Below, one piece after another: positions 1-10,394 of a stretch of 64,000 nucleotides of DNA (its first letter is position 1; the number at the start of each line of letters is the position of its first letter). The notes under the pieces were generated by a model. That model worked only from the letters and a program-made list of their open reading frames with translations. It made no database searches and was not told where the DNA came from. Location of the stretch: positions 95,050,170 to 95,114,169 of the forward strand of contig NC_068910.1 of the NCBI RefSeq assembly GCF_023091745.1, read 5' to 3'. The stretch is from Budorcas taxicolor. Lineage: Eukaryota; Chordata; Mammalia; Artiodactyla; Bovidae. A program made the position numbers and the translations under genes.

Positions 1-391
1 GTTTATGACTGTGATGAACACATACATGGCCTTAGCTATTATTAAAGTGATAGAAATGCCACAAGTGGTTGCTTATGAAAAAAATGTGTTGTATTTTTAG
101 GAGTCAATATAGGGATTAATAGCAAGTGAATTCCAGCAGGTAAAGGAGTAGCAATATTAATAGAGAATATATATTGTCTTGAATATCTATAACTAATGCA
201 TAGTGGAAACCTCCCTATTTCTTTTATTTTGTGTTTTCATGCATTGTTTCCAGTCTACACTTTGGTCAAAAGAATCATGTTGTCATCAGGCCTTGGATAC
301 TAAGAATGGATTGAAGTCATGAAAATCCATGGTCTTCCTCATACCTCTCAATATGTTTTGCATACATTTTATTTCTGTTTAGAATTGACCC
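1..391. other. Unique AT-rich intergenic DNA
   Basis: I recognise no repeat, gene or regulatory motif. The stretch has no open frame with recognisable protein similarity and ends at the target-site duplication of the first SINE. Confidence 0.5.
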
Positions 392-402
392 TTGTGAAAA
401 TT

Positions 403-613
403 CCAGGTGGCCCTAGTGATAAAGAAACAGCCTTCCAATGGAGAAGACATAAGAGACATGGGGTCAATCCCTGGGTCAGGAGGATTCCCTGGAGGAGGAA
501 ATGACAGCCCACTCCAGTAATTTTGTCTTGAGAATACCATCGACAGGGGAGCCTGGAAGGCTACAGTTCATACGGTTGCAAAGAGTCAAACACTTCTGAA
601 GCATGTGTATGCA
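403..613 (+). mobile_element. Bov-tA SINE
   Basis: A diverged ruminant tRNA-Glu-derived SINE. The tRNA-like head is at about 405-470, followed by the BovB-derived tail with the typical CCACTCCAGTA block at 512-522 and a GCAAAGAGTC end near 580. The 11 bp direct repeat TTGTGAAAATT lies on both sides (392-402 and 614-624), which fixes the ends. The head reads like the second tRNA-like unit of a dimeric Bov-tA. Confidence 0.88.
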
Positions 614-687
614 TTGTGAAAATTAGATGATAAAAGTAATTTTATTTTGTTCATTTGTTTGTTTTCTTCCCAATGCCTCAAGGCTTT

Positions 688-790
688 CACTGCTCCAAGT
701 CTTCTAGGTTCATTCATCTAGTCCACAAATATTTACTGAGCATATCTTATGCCAGACACTCAGCTAATTTCTAAATATACTTTGAATAAA
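688..790 (-). repeat. LINE-2 (L2) 3' end fragment
   Basis: The pattern 'ATATTTACTGAGCATATCTTATGCCAG', split here as ATATTTACTGAGC and TTATGCCAG, is the reverse complement of the common L2 3' end (GGCACATAGTAGG...CAATAAAT). It is strongly diverged, as expected of an element older than the mammalian radiation. About 530 bp of unmarked AT-rich DNA follows to the next SINE. Confidence 0.55.
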
Positions 791-1316
791 CAAAAATTTT
801 TTAAAGTAAAATTTCTTGCCTTTTCTGAGGGAAGGGGGCTGGATCCCAATTTAATCAATTACCACCTGTAATATTTAGATACACTTAGAATAAAGGAATG
901 AGTTTCCTGCTAATTTCTAATAAAATGATTTATTATCATTGTAATTTTATTATATTTATATCTTTTGATGACAATTTCCTAGAAATACAGTATTATTTAA
1001 TTTCTAAAGTGCACTTGCTATGTATGTGTTTATGTATACATAGATATAAGTATTAAATGGAACATATATTATCTCAAAATTATTTATTTTGGGGCCCAGA
1101 ATTTTTTAAAGAATACTTCAATGATTTTTTTCCAAAAAATTTTAAACAGACTCAAAATATTAATATTTTTATCCCAGAAACCTATAGAGTTTATTTTCTT
1201 TCTCCAAAAGGTAGGTACAAGACACCATCCCCTGTAGGTTTGTTGTTGTTGTCTTTTCTGAGATTCTGTACTTCAGGAAGCTTTTGGAATTCTATTTGCA
1301 TTTATCCATCATCTAT

Positions 1317-1528
1317 GGTGCTTGCCTGTTGGCTCAGATGGTAAAGAATCTGCCTGCAATGCAGAAGACCAGATTTTATCCCTGGGTCAGAAAAATCACC
1401 TGAAGAAGAGAATGGCTACCCACTCCAGTATTCTTGCCTGGAGAATTCCATGGATAGAGGAGCCTGACAGACTGCGTTCACTGGGTCGCAAAGAGTTGGA
1501 CACAACTGAGTAACACTTTCACTTTTCA
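1317..1528 (+). mobile_element. Bov-tA SINE
   Basis: Near full-length Bov-tA. It runs from a tRNA-like head (GGCTCAGATGGTAAAGAATC at 1331-1350) through the GCCTGCAATGCAG block to a BovB-type tail ending in AACACTTTCACTTTTCA. RNA polymerase III A and B box remnants lie in the head. The flanks share only a weak TCTAT, so the duplication is uncertain. Confidence 0.93.
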
Positions 1529-1654
1529 GGGTCTATAGTCTCCTCTGTGCCTTTGTCCATGCATCTTTCTCATAGTTAGAATTTACAAAACCATACTATA
1601 AAAATGTGTCATTCTCATTTTGCAAAATTTTTGGTAGAAAATAAGCTGATAAAC

Positions 1655-1933
1655 AGGAGAAGGCGATGGCATCTCACTCCAGAACTCTTGCCTGGAAAAT
1701 CTCATGGATGGAGCAGCCTGGTACGCTGCAGTCCATGGGGTAGTGAAGAGTTGGACACGACTTAGCGACATCACTTTCACTTTTGACTTTCATGCATTGG
1801 AGAAGGAAATGGCAACCCACTCCAGTGTTCTTGCCTGGAGAATCCCAGGGACTGGGGAGCCTGGTGGGCTACCGTCTATGGGGTCGCACAGAGTTGGACA
1901 TGACTGAAGCGACTTAGCAGCAGTAGCAATAGC
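1655..1933 (+). mobile_element. Bov-A2 SINE with target-site duplication
   Basis: A dimer of two BovA units joined by the TTTCACTTTTGACTTTCATGC linker region. The first unit starts AGGAGAAGGCGATGGC; the second starts GGAGAAGGAAATGGC and ends in GACTTAGCAGCAGTAGCA, the usual AGC-rich 3' end. The 12 bp direct repeat AAGCTGATAAAC lies at 1643-1654 and 1934-1945, so this is a complete insertion. Confidence 0.95.
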
Positions 1934-2402
1934 AAGCTGATAAACGTAAATATAAGATAAATTATGACATGTAATACACAGTAAGTATTTAGTCTCTTAG
2001 ACAATTGTTTATAGCATGCTTTAATTTTGAATACAGAATTTTACAATTTCTTATGTAGTTTTAACCATGTCAATATTTCAATATTTCAGATATGCTTTTA
2101 TTTTATACAAGGATTAGTTTTCAGGTATTTATCTGATTCTGTGATCACTGAAAAAACTAATGATTTGAAGCAAAGCTCCTACTTTAAATGTTGAATGTAA
2201 TCAAAGAAGGAAATAAAATATGAAAGGAAATAAATAATAGAAAAATATATAAAGGACCATAAAATCTTGAAGGATGGACCTACCATTTTCCAAGTGCCTC
2301 AGTCATGAGTATGCTATTTTACAGATACGCTGTATGGAAAAGTGATAGATAATTTCTACTGCCCATTTGCATCTTATTTCACTGATAGGTAGGATAGAAT
2401 TA

Positions 2403-2502
2403 CTATAGGGTTTAGCCTGTAGAATTTCATGAATAGAGCAACCTGTTAAGCTACAGTCCATGGTGTCACAAACAATTGGACACAACTAAATGACTAATAT
2501 TT
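2403..2502 (+). repeat. Degenerate Bov-tA 3' part
   Basis: Blocks such as GTAGAATTTCATGAATAGAG, CTACAGTCCATGG and ACAATTGGACACAAC match the tail half of Bov-tA at low identity. The tRNA-like head is missing or too diverged to see. This is a 5'-truncated or very old copy. Confidence 0.6.
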
Positions 2503-2881
2503 TCTCACTTTTTTCAGTGAAGGTTCAAGTTTGACCAAAGTTCCAAATGATAGTTCTCTGTCAGGGGACCCTCTAAAGCTCACAGAATGTACAGAATAAA
2601 CATTTAGTATTTAAATTATAAATTGTAAAATATGTTCTGAGTAATCATGTTTGTTTGAAATCAGGGAAACAACATACAAAGCAAGCCATGGAAAGCAAAT
2701 CTGGAAAATGTTTTAAAATATTTTAAAGTTCTATAAGCAAATTTACACCAACAAAAAATCTGCATAAAGTGAATAATTTGAATACAATGTGATTAAAATA
2801 GTGACAAGGCCACTACTTTGAAGAGTTCATGATTATTTCTCTATTCTTTTTGGGAATTATAGAAATAATAATAAAGATGTA

Positions 2882-3046
2882 TGACTGTGCGACTTTACTT
2901 TCACTTTCCACTTTCATGCATTGGAGAAGGAAATGGCAACCCACTCCAGTGTTCTTGCCTGGAGAATCCCAGGGACAGCGGAGCTTGGTGGGCTGCCGTC
3001 TATGGGATCGCACAGAGTCGGACACGACTGAAGTGACTTAGCAGCA
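2882..3046 (+). mobile_element. Bov-A2 SINE, 5' truncated
   Basis: The second unit of Bov-A2 is complete, from CACTTTCATGCATTGGAGAA to GACTTAGCAGCA, and is well conserved. Only the last part of the first unit (GTGCGACTTTACTTTCAC) precedes it. Strong conservation suggests a fairly young copy. I see no clear target duplication. Confidence 0.9.
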
Positions 3047-3367
3047 TATTTTATACACAAGGCATAATAGAACTTCTGACTCATCCCACTATGTTTTGTC
3101 AGCAGTCTAGAACAGTAGTCACAGATGGGCATGAAATTTAAATAAAAGAGAAGTAAGATGAGTGGCAAGATAGGCACTAATAGTACTGGTAGGTAGGGAG
3201 AGCTACAAAAATAAAAATAAAATTCCTGGCAGACTGTGTAACAATTATCCAGGAAGTGATAACAGAATAGTAAAATACTACTTTGTAAAAGTAGATAATA
3301 TACACAGTTATAATTATGTATAAAGAATGCATGTCTAACCTTACCTGTGTATTTTTATTTGATTAAC

Positions 3368-4124
3368 TATTCAAATATTAAGTATATGCTTACTATGCAC
3401 CACACCCTGCTCTAGCTACTTCAGAAAAAGACAAGGAGTAAAGCAAACCAAAGCACATGTTTTTATGGACCTTACTTTCTAGATGGAGGACTGACAAGGA
3501 ACATGCTAGTTAAGCAAAATGAATAGTAATTTATACAGCCTATATAAATACTGATTTGGCCAAAAAGTTTGTTCTGGTTTTTCCATACCTTCTTACAAAA
3601 AAACCCAAACAAACTTTTGGTCAACCCAATAAAGCCTATATTGGAAATTTATATAGAGTACTATATGCAACAAATATATAGTAATATAGATGGTGCTACC
3701 TGTTAAGCAGAGACACAAAGTAGAGAAAGGGAATGAGAGTTCAAATTTAATATGGTGGTACCAGAAGGTATCATTTTGAATAAAGACATGGGGACAGTGA
3801 GGGACTAGCTCTACATAATGTGGGAATATAGTATTTTGGGTGTTTGAGCAGCAAGGAGATGGGGTGTGAGTGAGTAGAGCATGCTTGAGGAAGAAGAGTG
3901 GGCAATTTTCTTGGAGCCATGGAGGAGCAAGAGTGACCTAGGATGGGACATGACTCAGCTGTTATAAGTCAAATGATGTAGTCCTATGAGCTCAAAGGAT
4001 TCTGACTTTTACTGTGTGAAGAGGAAAGCACATGAGGAACACGATTTATGTTTTAAATATAAATTGTTGAAAACATTTTAAGTTGATTGTGGCATGTTGA
4101 TTGTTGTGATGTTATTGTGACTGT
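3368..4124 (-). mobile_element. Ancient L2 LINE, block 1 of 3 (3' part)
   Basis: Read on the minus strand this is the end of the L2 ORF2 and its 3' region. On the plus strand the markers are ATGCTTACTATGCACCACAC near 3387, the GGACCTTACTTTCTAGATGG block, GAGCAGCAAGGAGATGG and, near 4047, ACGATTTATGTTTT, in the order expected for reversed L2. Divergence is high and no frame is open. The sequence resumes at 7023, after the BovB. Confidence 0.68.
3551..3629. mobile_element. Mariner-derived MITE
   Basis: A 79 bp element made almost wholly of two inverted arms: TTGGCCAAAAAGTTTGTT on the left and AACAAACTTTTGGTCAACCC on the right. TA dinucleotides flank it (3549-3550 and 3630-3631), the target duplication of Tc1/mariner elements. 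It matches the short non-autonomous ruminant mariner relatives and has no coding capacity. It lies inside L2 block 1. Confidence 0.85.
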
Positions 4125-4135
4125 ATGCATATGCT

Positions 4136-6960
4136 ATATGTTTTGCCAAGAGAACGCACTGGTGATAGCAAACACCCTCTTTCAACAACACAAGGGAAGA
4201 CTCTACACATGGACATCACCAGATGGTTAATACTGAAATCAGATTGATTTTAATCTTTGCAGCCAAAAATGTAGAAGCTCTATACAATCAGCAAAAACAA
4301 GACCAGGAGCTGACTGTGGCTCAGATCATGAACACCTTATTGTCAAATTCAGACTGAAATTGAAGAAAGTGGGGAAAACCACTAGACCATTCAGGTATGA
4401 CCTAAATCAAATCCCTTATGAATATACAGTGGAAGTGAAAATAGATTCAAGGGACTAGATCTGATAGACAGAGTGCCTGAAAACTATGGAGGGAGGTTAG
4501 TGACATTGCACAGGAGGCAGTGATCAAGACCTTCCCCAAGGAAAAGAAATGCAAAATGATTGTCTGACGAGGCCTTACAAATAGCTAAGAAAAGAAGAGA
4601 AGCTAAAGGCAAAGGAGAAAAGGAAAGATATACGCATTTGAATGCAGAGTTCCAAAGAATAGCAAAGAGAGATGAGAAAGCCTTCCTCAGTGAACAGTGC
4701 AAAGAAATACAGAAAAACGACAGAATGGGAAAGACTACAGATCTCTTCAAGAAAATCAGAGATACCAAGGAAACATTTCATGCAAAGATGGGCACAATAA
4801 AGAACAGAAATTGTACAGACCTACCAGAAGCAGAAGATATTAAGAAGAGGTGGCAAGAATACACAGAAGAACTACACAAAAAGATCTTCATGACCCAGAT
4901 AACCATGACGGTGTGACTAGGACCCAGAGCCAGACATCTTGGAATGTGAAGTCAAGTGGCCTTTAGGGAGCATCACTATGAACAAAGCTAGAGGAGGTGA
5001 TGGAATTCCAGTAGAGCTATTTTAAATCCTAAAAGATGATGCTGTGAAAGTGCTGCACTCAATATGCCAGCAAATTTGGAAAGTTCAGCAGTGGCCACAG
5101 GACTAGAAAAGGTCAGTTTTCATTCTAATCCCAAAGAAAGGCAATGCCAAAGAATGTTTAAGCTACTTCACAATTGCACTCATCTCACACACTAGCAAAG
5201 TTATGCTCAAAATTCTCCAAGCCAGGCTTCAACAGTACATGAACTGTAAACTTCCAGATGTTCAAGCTGGATTTACGAAAGTCAGAGGAATCAGAGATCA
5301 AATTGCCAACATCTGTTGGATCACAGAAAAGCAAGAAAATACCAGAAAAACATCTACTCGTGATTTATTGACTAAGCCAAAGCCTTTGACTGTGTAGGTC
5401 ACAAACAATTGTAGAAAATTCTTCAAGATATGGTAATACCAGAGCATCTTTCCTGCCTCCCTAGAAATCTGTATGTAGGTCAAAAGTAACTGTTAGAACT
5501 GGACATGGAAAAACGGACTAGTTCCAAATTGGGAAAGGATTACATGAAGGCTTCATACTGTCAACTTGCTTATTTATCTTATATGCAGAGTGCATCATGT
5601 GGAATGAAAGAATGGATAAAGCACAAGCTGCAATCATGATTGCTGGGAGAATTTTCAATAACCTCAGATAAGCATATGAGACAGAAAGCAAAGAAGAACT
5701 AAACAGCCTTTTGATGTAATTGAAAGAGGAAAGTTACAAAACTGACTTAAAATCAATATTCAAAAAACGAAGATCATTGCATCCAGTCCCATCAGTTCAG
5801 TTCAGTCGCTCAGTCATGTCGGACTCTTTGCGACCCCATGAATTGTAGCATGCCAGGCCTCCCTGTCCATCACCAAACCCCGGAGTTCACTCAAACTCAT
5901 GTCCATCGAGTCAGTGATGCCATCCAATATCTCATCCTCTGTTGTCCCCTTCTCCTCCTGCCTTCAATCCCTCCCAGCATCAGAGATTTTTCCAATGAGT
6001 CATCTCTTCGCATGAGGTGGCCAAAGTACTGGAGTTTCAGCTTTCGCATCATTCCTTCCAAAGAACACCCAGAACTGATCTCCTTTAGAATGGACTGGTA
6101 GGATCTCCCTGCAGTCCAAGGGACTCTCAAGAGTCTTTTCCAACACCACAGTTCAAAAGCATCAATTCTTTGGCACTCAGGTTTCTTCACAGTCCAACTC
6201 TCACATCCATACATGACTACTGGAAAAACCATAGCCTTGACTAGACAGACCTTAGTTGGCAAAGTAATATCTCTGCTTTTGAATATGCTATCTAGGTTGG
6301 TCATAACTTTCCTTCCAAGGAGTAAGCATCCTTTAATTTCATGGCTGCAACCACCATCTGCAATCTAGTCCCATCACTTCATGGCAATTAGATGGGGAAA
6401 CAATGGAAACAGTAACAAATTTTATGTTTTGGAGCTCCAAAATTACTGCAGATGGTGACCGCAGCCATGAAATTAAAAGACACTTGCTCCTTGGAAGAAA
6501 AGCTATGACCAACCTAGGCAGCGTATTAAAAAGCAGAGACATTACTTTGCTAACAAATGTCCATCTAGTCCAAGCTGTGGTTTTTCCAGTAGTCATGTAT
6601 GGATGTGAGAGATGGGCTACAAAGAAAGCTAAGCACCAAATAACTGATTCTTTTGAACTATGGTGTTGGAGAAGATTATTGAGAGTTCCTTGGACAGCAA
6701 GGAGATACAACCAGTTCATCCTAAAGGAAATCAGCCCTGAATATTCATTGTAAGGACTGATGCTGAAGCTGAAACTCCAATACTTTGGCCACCTGCTGTG
6801 AAGAATTGACTAATTGGAAAAGACCCTGATGCTGGGAAAGAGTGAAGGCAAGAGGAGAAGGGGATGATAGAGAATGAGATGGTTGGATGGCACTGATCTA
6901 ATGGACATGAGTTTGACCAAGCTCCTCTTGGTGACAGATAGGGAAGCATGGCGCCCTACA
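4136..6960 (+). pseudogene. BovB endonuclease/reverse transcriptase ORF remnant
   Basis: The parent protein is an apurinic-type endonuclease joined to a reverse transcriptase, which copies BovB and related SINE RNAs. Here the C-terminal edge of the endonuclease is followed by the Lys/Glu-rich linker, readable from 4560 to about 4880. A one-base loss in the A run at 4878-4882 then shifts the frame. A TAG replaces the Trp of the 'QDWKRS' segment near 5104. The YADD catalytic box is destroyed by a deletion near 5665. The nested BovB cuts the frame at 5794, and the C-terminal zinc-knuckle-like WCWRRLLRVPW region (6403-6753) follows. It cannot make an active enzyme. Confidence 0.9.
5795..6366 (-). 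mobile_element. Nested BovB 3' fragment, inverted inside another BovB
   Basis: On the minus strand it reads from just after the BovB 'SKITADGD' segment to the (CTGAA)n-like 3' end at 5795-5805. A minus frame at 5897-6304 still encodes the C-terminal domain (MTNLDS...WCWKRLLRVPW...GRRRRGQQ). The 10 bp repeat AGTCCCATCA at 5785-5794 and 6367-6376 proves a separate later insertion into the host BovB. It is 5' truncated. Confidence 0.95.
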
Positions 6961-7022
6961 GTCCATGGGGTTGCACAGAGTCAGACATGACTGAGCAACT
7001 GAGCTGAATGGATGCATATGCT

Positions 7023-7250
7023 GATCTTTATCCAGCTGAACACTTCACATGCAGTTTATTAAAGTGCAAATGCTTTAATAACAGCTGACAAAAATTCTCT
7101 CTGGCTTCATTGTTGAGAACAGTGTGTACCAGGAGCAATGCAAATTCAGGGAGAGCTGTTGGGGGCTCATTCATTAATAGAATTGTGAAATCACAGTGCT
7201 TTGGATCAAGATGATAGCAGCAAGGATGCTGAGAAGTGTGCATGTGCTAG
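7023..7250 (-). mobile_element. Ancient L2 LINE, block 2 of 3
   Basis: It continues L2 block 1 after the BovB. Plus-strand markers CTCTCTGGCTTCATTGTTGAGAAC, split as CTCTCTGGCTTC and TTGTTGAGAAC, and GATGATAGCAGCAAGGATGC follow the order of reversed L2 ORF2. It breaks at 7250, where the antisense L1 was inserted, and resumes near 10062. Confidence 0.65.
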
Positions 7251-7289
7251 TTGTTTTTGTTTTTGTTTTTAACTGAAGTATAGTTGATA

Positions 7290-7466
7290 CAGGGTTTCTC
7301 TGGTGGCTCAGATGGTAAGGAATAAGTCTGCAATGCAGAAGACACAGATTTGACCCCTGGTTTGGAAAGGTGCCCTGGAGAAAAGAATGGCTAACCACTC
7401 CACTATTGTTACCTGTAGAATTCCATGAACAGAGGAACCTGGCATGGACCAGTCCATGGGATTACA
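7290..7466 (+). mobile_element. Bov-tA SINE inside L1
   Basis: The head GGTTTCTCTGGTGGCTCAGA at 7293-7312 and the tail through GACCAGTCCATGGGATTACA are clear. It ends early, without the usual GACTGAGCAACTAACAC. L1 3' UTR sequence continues after it at about 7470-7606. It is diverged and probably one of the older SINEs here. Confidence 0.88.
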
Positions 7467-7606
7467 ATAAGTTACAGATGTACCCTCTAGTGATTCACAG
7501 TCAGTTTTTAAAAGTTCTATTCTATTTATAATTATTATAAAATATTGGCTATATTATCTTCCCTGTGTTTTACAATATATTCTTAAGCTTATTTTGTACA
7601 TAACAA

Positions 7607-7958
7607 TTTGAGCTTTTTTGGTGGCTCAGATGGTACAGAATCTGCCTGGAATGCAGGAGAACCAAGTTCAATCCCTGACTCAGGAACATCCTCTGGAGAA
7701 AGAATGGGAATGGCTACGCTACCCATTCAGGTGTTGCCAGTGGTAAAGAATCTAGCTGCCAATACAGGCAGACACAAGAGATGTGGGTTTGATCTCAGGG
7801 TTGGGAAGATCCCCTAGAGAAGGAAATGTCAACTGACTCCAGTATTCTTACCCTGGAAAATCCCATGGACAGAAGAACCTGGCAGGCTACAGTCCATGGG
7901 ATTGCAAAGAGTCAGACACAGTTGAGCAACTAACACCATTCACTTTCACTTTTAGATC
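7607..7958 (+). mobile_element. Bov-tA SINE with two tRNA-like units
   Basis: One tRNA-like head (GGTGGCTCAGATGGTACAGA at 7620-7639, with a GGAATGCAGGAGAACC block) is followed after a short BovA segment by a second tRNA-like head (GTGGTAAAGAATCTAGCTGC at 7740-7759). A full tail then ends in TAACACCATTCACTTTCACT. This is the dimeric-head arrangement also seen at 17170-17495 and 51177-51470. It lies in L1 sequence. Confidence 0.9.
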
Positions 7959-8734
7959 TCTTAAATCTCTTACATCTTTTTTGGCCCTCCTTTTTTCTTC
8001 TCACAGCTGGTAACCAATAATTTGCCCTCTACATCTGTGAGTCTGATCTTTTTTTGTTATACTCTCTAGTTTGTTTGTTTGTTTAGATTCCATATATAAG
8101 TGTTCTCATGTAGTATTTGTATTTCTCTGATTTATTTCATTCAGGATAATACCCTCCAAGTCCATCCATGTTATTGCAAACATCAAAGTTTCATGTTTTT
8201 ATTGCATTGTGTGTGTGTATGTGTGTGTATACCACTTCTTATCCAGTCATCTATTGGTAGACATTTTAGGCTGCTTCCATATCTTGGCAACTGTAAATAA
8301 TATTGTCATGAACATTGGGGTACACATATCTTTGACTTCGTCTTTTTTTCATATATATATACCCAGGAATTGAATTGTTGGACCATACAGTAGTTCCATT
8401 TTTAGGTTTTATTTTGAGAAATCTATATACCGTTTTCCACAGTGACTGTAACAGTTTATATTCCCGCCAACAGTGTACAAGTTTCACTTTTCTCCACAGC
8501 CTCACCAACATTTGCTTTTGTTTTTTTTTCATGACAACCATTCTGATAAGTGTGAGGTGATATATATTTATGATTTTGATTCACATTTATTTCTCTGATG
8601 ATTAGCAAGATCAAGCATTTTTTTCATATGCCTGTTTGGCCAGCTATTTATATTTCTTCTTTGGAAAGTGTCTATTCAGATCTTCTGTCCATTTTTTAAT
8701 TGAAATTTTTTTATATTAAACTATATGAGCTGTC

Positions 8735-9007
8735 CTGGAGAAGGCAGTGGCACTGCACTCAGTACTCTCGCCTGGAAAATTCCATGGATGGAGGAGCCTG
8801 GTAGGGTGCAGCCCATGGAGTTGCTAAGAGTTGGATACGACTGAGCGACTTCACTTTCACTTCTCACTTTCGTGCATTGGAGAAGGAAACGGCAACCCAC
8901 TCCAGTGTTCTTGCCTGGAGAATCCCAGGGACGGGGGAGCCTGGTGGGCTGCCATCTATGGGGTCACACAGAGTCAGACATGACTGAAGAGACTTAGCAG
9001 CAGCAGC
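8735..9007 (+). mobile_element. Bov-A2 SINE inside L1
   Basis: A complete two-unit Bov-A2, from CTGGAGAAGGCAGTGGC to the GACTTAGCAGCAGCAGC end. The 12 bp duplication ATATGAGCTGTC is perfect at 8723-8734 and 9008-9019. It interrupts the antisense L1, so it is younger than the L1. Strong conservation agrees with this. Confidence 0.96.
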
Positions 9008-9340
9008 ATATGAGCTGTCTATATCTTTTGGAAATTAATCCCTTGTTGGTAGCACCTTTTGCAAATACTTTCTCCCAGTCTATTGTCTTTTCAATTTGTT
9101 TATGATTTCCTTTGCTGTGCAAAAGCTTTGAAGTTTAATTAGGTCCCATTTGTTTATTTTTCCTTTTATTTCCACTACTCTAGAGGATAGATCATAAAAC
9201 ATATTGCTGCAATTTATATCAAAGTGTTTCCTTCCAATGTTTTCCTCTAAGAATTTGATAGTATCTGGTTTTACCTTTAGAACTTTAATTCATTTTGTAT
9301 TTATTTTTATATATTTAGTTAAAGAATGCTCTAGCTTCTT

Positions 9341-9355
9341 GTGTGTGTGTGTATG

Positions 9356-9402
<47 letters not shown>
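9341..9402. repeat. Compound (GT)n(TA)n microsatellite
   Basis: About ten bases of GT repeat, a GTATGTAT bridge and roughly 40 bp of uninterrupted AT alternate inside the antisense L1. Open frames crossing it (tyrosine/isoleucine runs) are artefacts of the repeat. Long AT tracts like this are usually length-polymorphic. Confidence 0.95.
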
Positions 9403-9405
<3 letters not shown>

Positions 9406-10061
9406 ACATGTAGCTGTCCAGTTTTCCCAGAACCACTTACTGAAGAGACTGTATTTTCTCCATTGTAAATTCTTGTCTGCTTTGTCATAAATTGATTGAC
9501 CATAGTGCCTGAGTTTATTTCTGGACTCTATTCTGTTCCATTGATCTATGTGTCTCTTTTTGTGTCTGTACTACACTGTTCTGATGATCATAGCTTTGTC
9601 ATATAGTCTGAAGTCAGATAGCCTGATTCCTCTAGTTCTATTCTTCTTACTCAATATTAGTTTGGCTTCTCGAGGTCTTTGTGTTTCCAGACAAATTTTA
9701 AAATTATTTGCCTATTTATGAAGAAAATGCTACTGGTATTTTGATAGGGATTGCATTGAATCTGTAGAATGCCTTGGGTAATATGCTCATTTTAGCAATA
9801 TTAATTCTTTCAATCTAAGAATATAGTATATCTTTTCATCTGTTTCTGTTTTCAGTTTCTTTCATCAATCTTATAGTTTTCTGGATACAGAATCTTAGGT
9901 AGGTTTATTTCTAGGTAACTTACTCTTGATTGTAATGATAAATGGGGTTGTTGTCTTAATTTCTCTTTCTGATATTTCATTGTTAATATATAGAAATACA
10001 ATAGACTTCTATATGCTAATTTTATATCCTGAAACTTTCCTAAATTCATTGATGTGGTCTA

Positions 10062-10361
10062 ATGTTAGGTATATTTTGAAGCTGGTGCTAACAGAATATG
10101 CTGATATCATCATGAAAGGAGTGATAAGATGGTATATAACAAGATTTTTAGCCTAAACTAAAAATTTTTTATTAAGTGAGATGTGAAATGTTGAAAGAGA
10201 AGCATGTTTGGATATGGACTAATGGGAGCTCAATTGTTGAAGTGATGAGATTGAGATTTTTATTAAACATCCAAGTTAAGCTATCAATGTGGATAAATGT
10301 GTCAAGTTCAGCAGAGCATTCTATTCTGGTGCTATCTATCAATTTTTTCTCTCTCCCCCTT

Positions 10362-10394
<33 letters not shown>

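Larger units (their letters stand above)
4136..7011 (+). mobile_element. BovB (RTE) LINE, 5' truncated, hosting a nested BovB
   Basis: It starts inside the endonuclease part of the ORF (TTTGCCAAGAGAACGCACTG) and runs to the BovB 3' terminus near 7005. The 11 bp direct repeat ATGCATATGCT at 4125-4135 and 7012-7022 delimits the insertion, which split an L2. A second BovB fragment lies inside in the opposite direction (5795-6366). Without it the element is about 2.3 kb, roughly two thirds of a full BovB. Confidence 0.95.
7251..10061 (-). mobile_element. L1 LINE, 5' truncated, antisense
   Basis: The T-rich tail at 7251-7270 is followed by the L1 3' UTR signature AACTGAAGTATAGTTGAT, then antisense ORF2 sequence with familiar blocks such as AACATTGGGGTACACAT (8311) and TTTCCTTTGCTGTGCAAAAG (9107-9126). 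It ends inside the ORF2 region where L2 resumes. Three SINEs and a TG/TA microsatellite interrupt it. Flanking TGCTAG (7245-7250) and TGTTAG (10063-10068) may be an imperfect duplication. ORF2 is full of stops. Confidence 0.88.

Noticed and set aside
4560..4916. A 118-codon plus frame rich in Lys and Glu.
   Set aside because: It is the BovB endonuclease-RT linker ending at a one-base deletion; no independent gene.
5897..6304. A 135-codon minus frame that looks like a conserved gene.
   Set aside because: It is the C-terminal domain of a nested BovB fragment with its own target duplication, not a host gene.
9204..9413. Short frame ending in a Tyr-Ile repeat.
   Set aside because: Translation of the TA microsatellite inside an L1.
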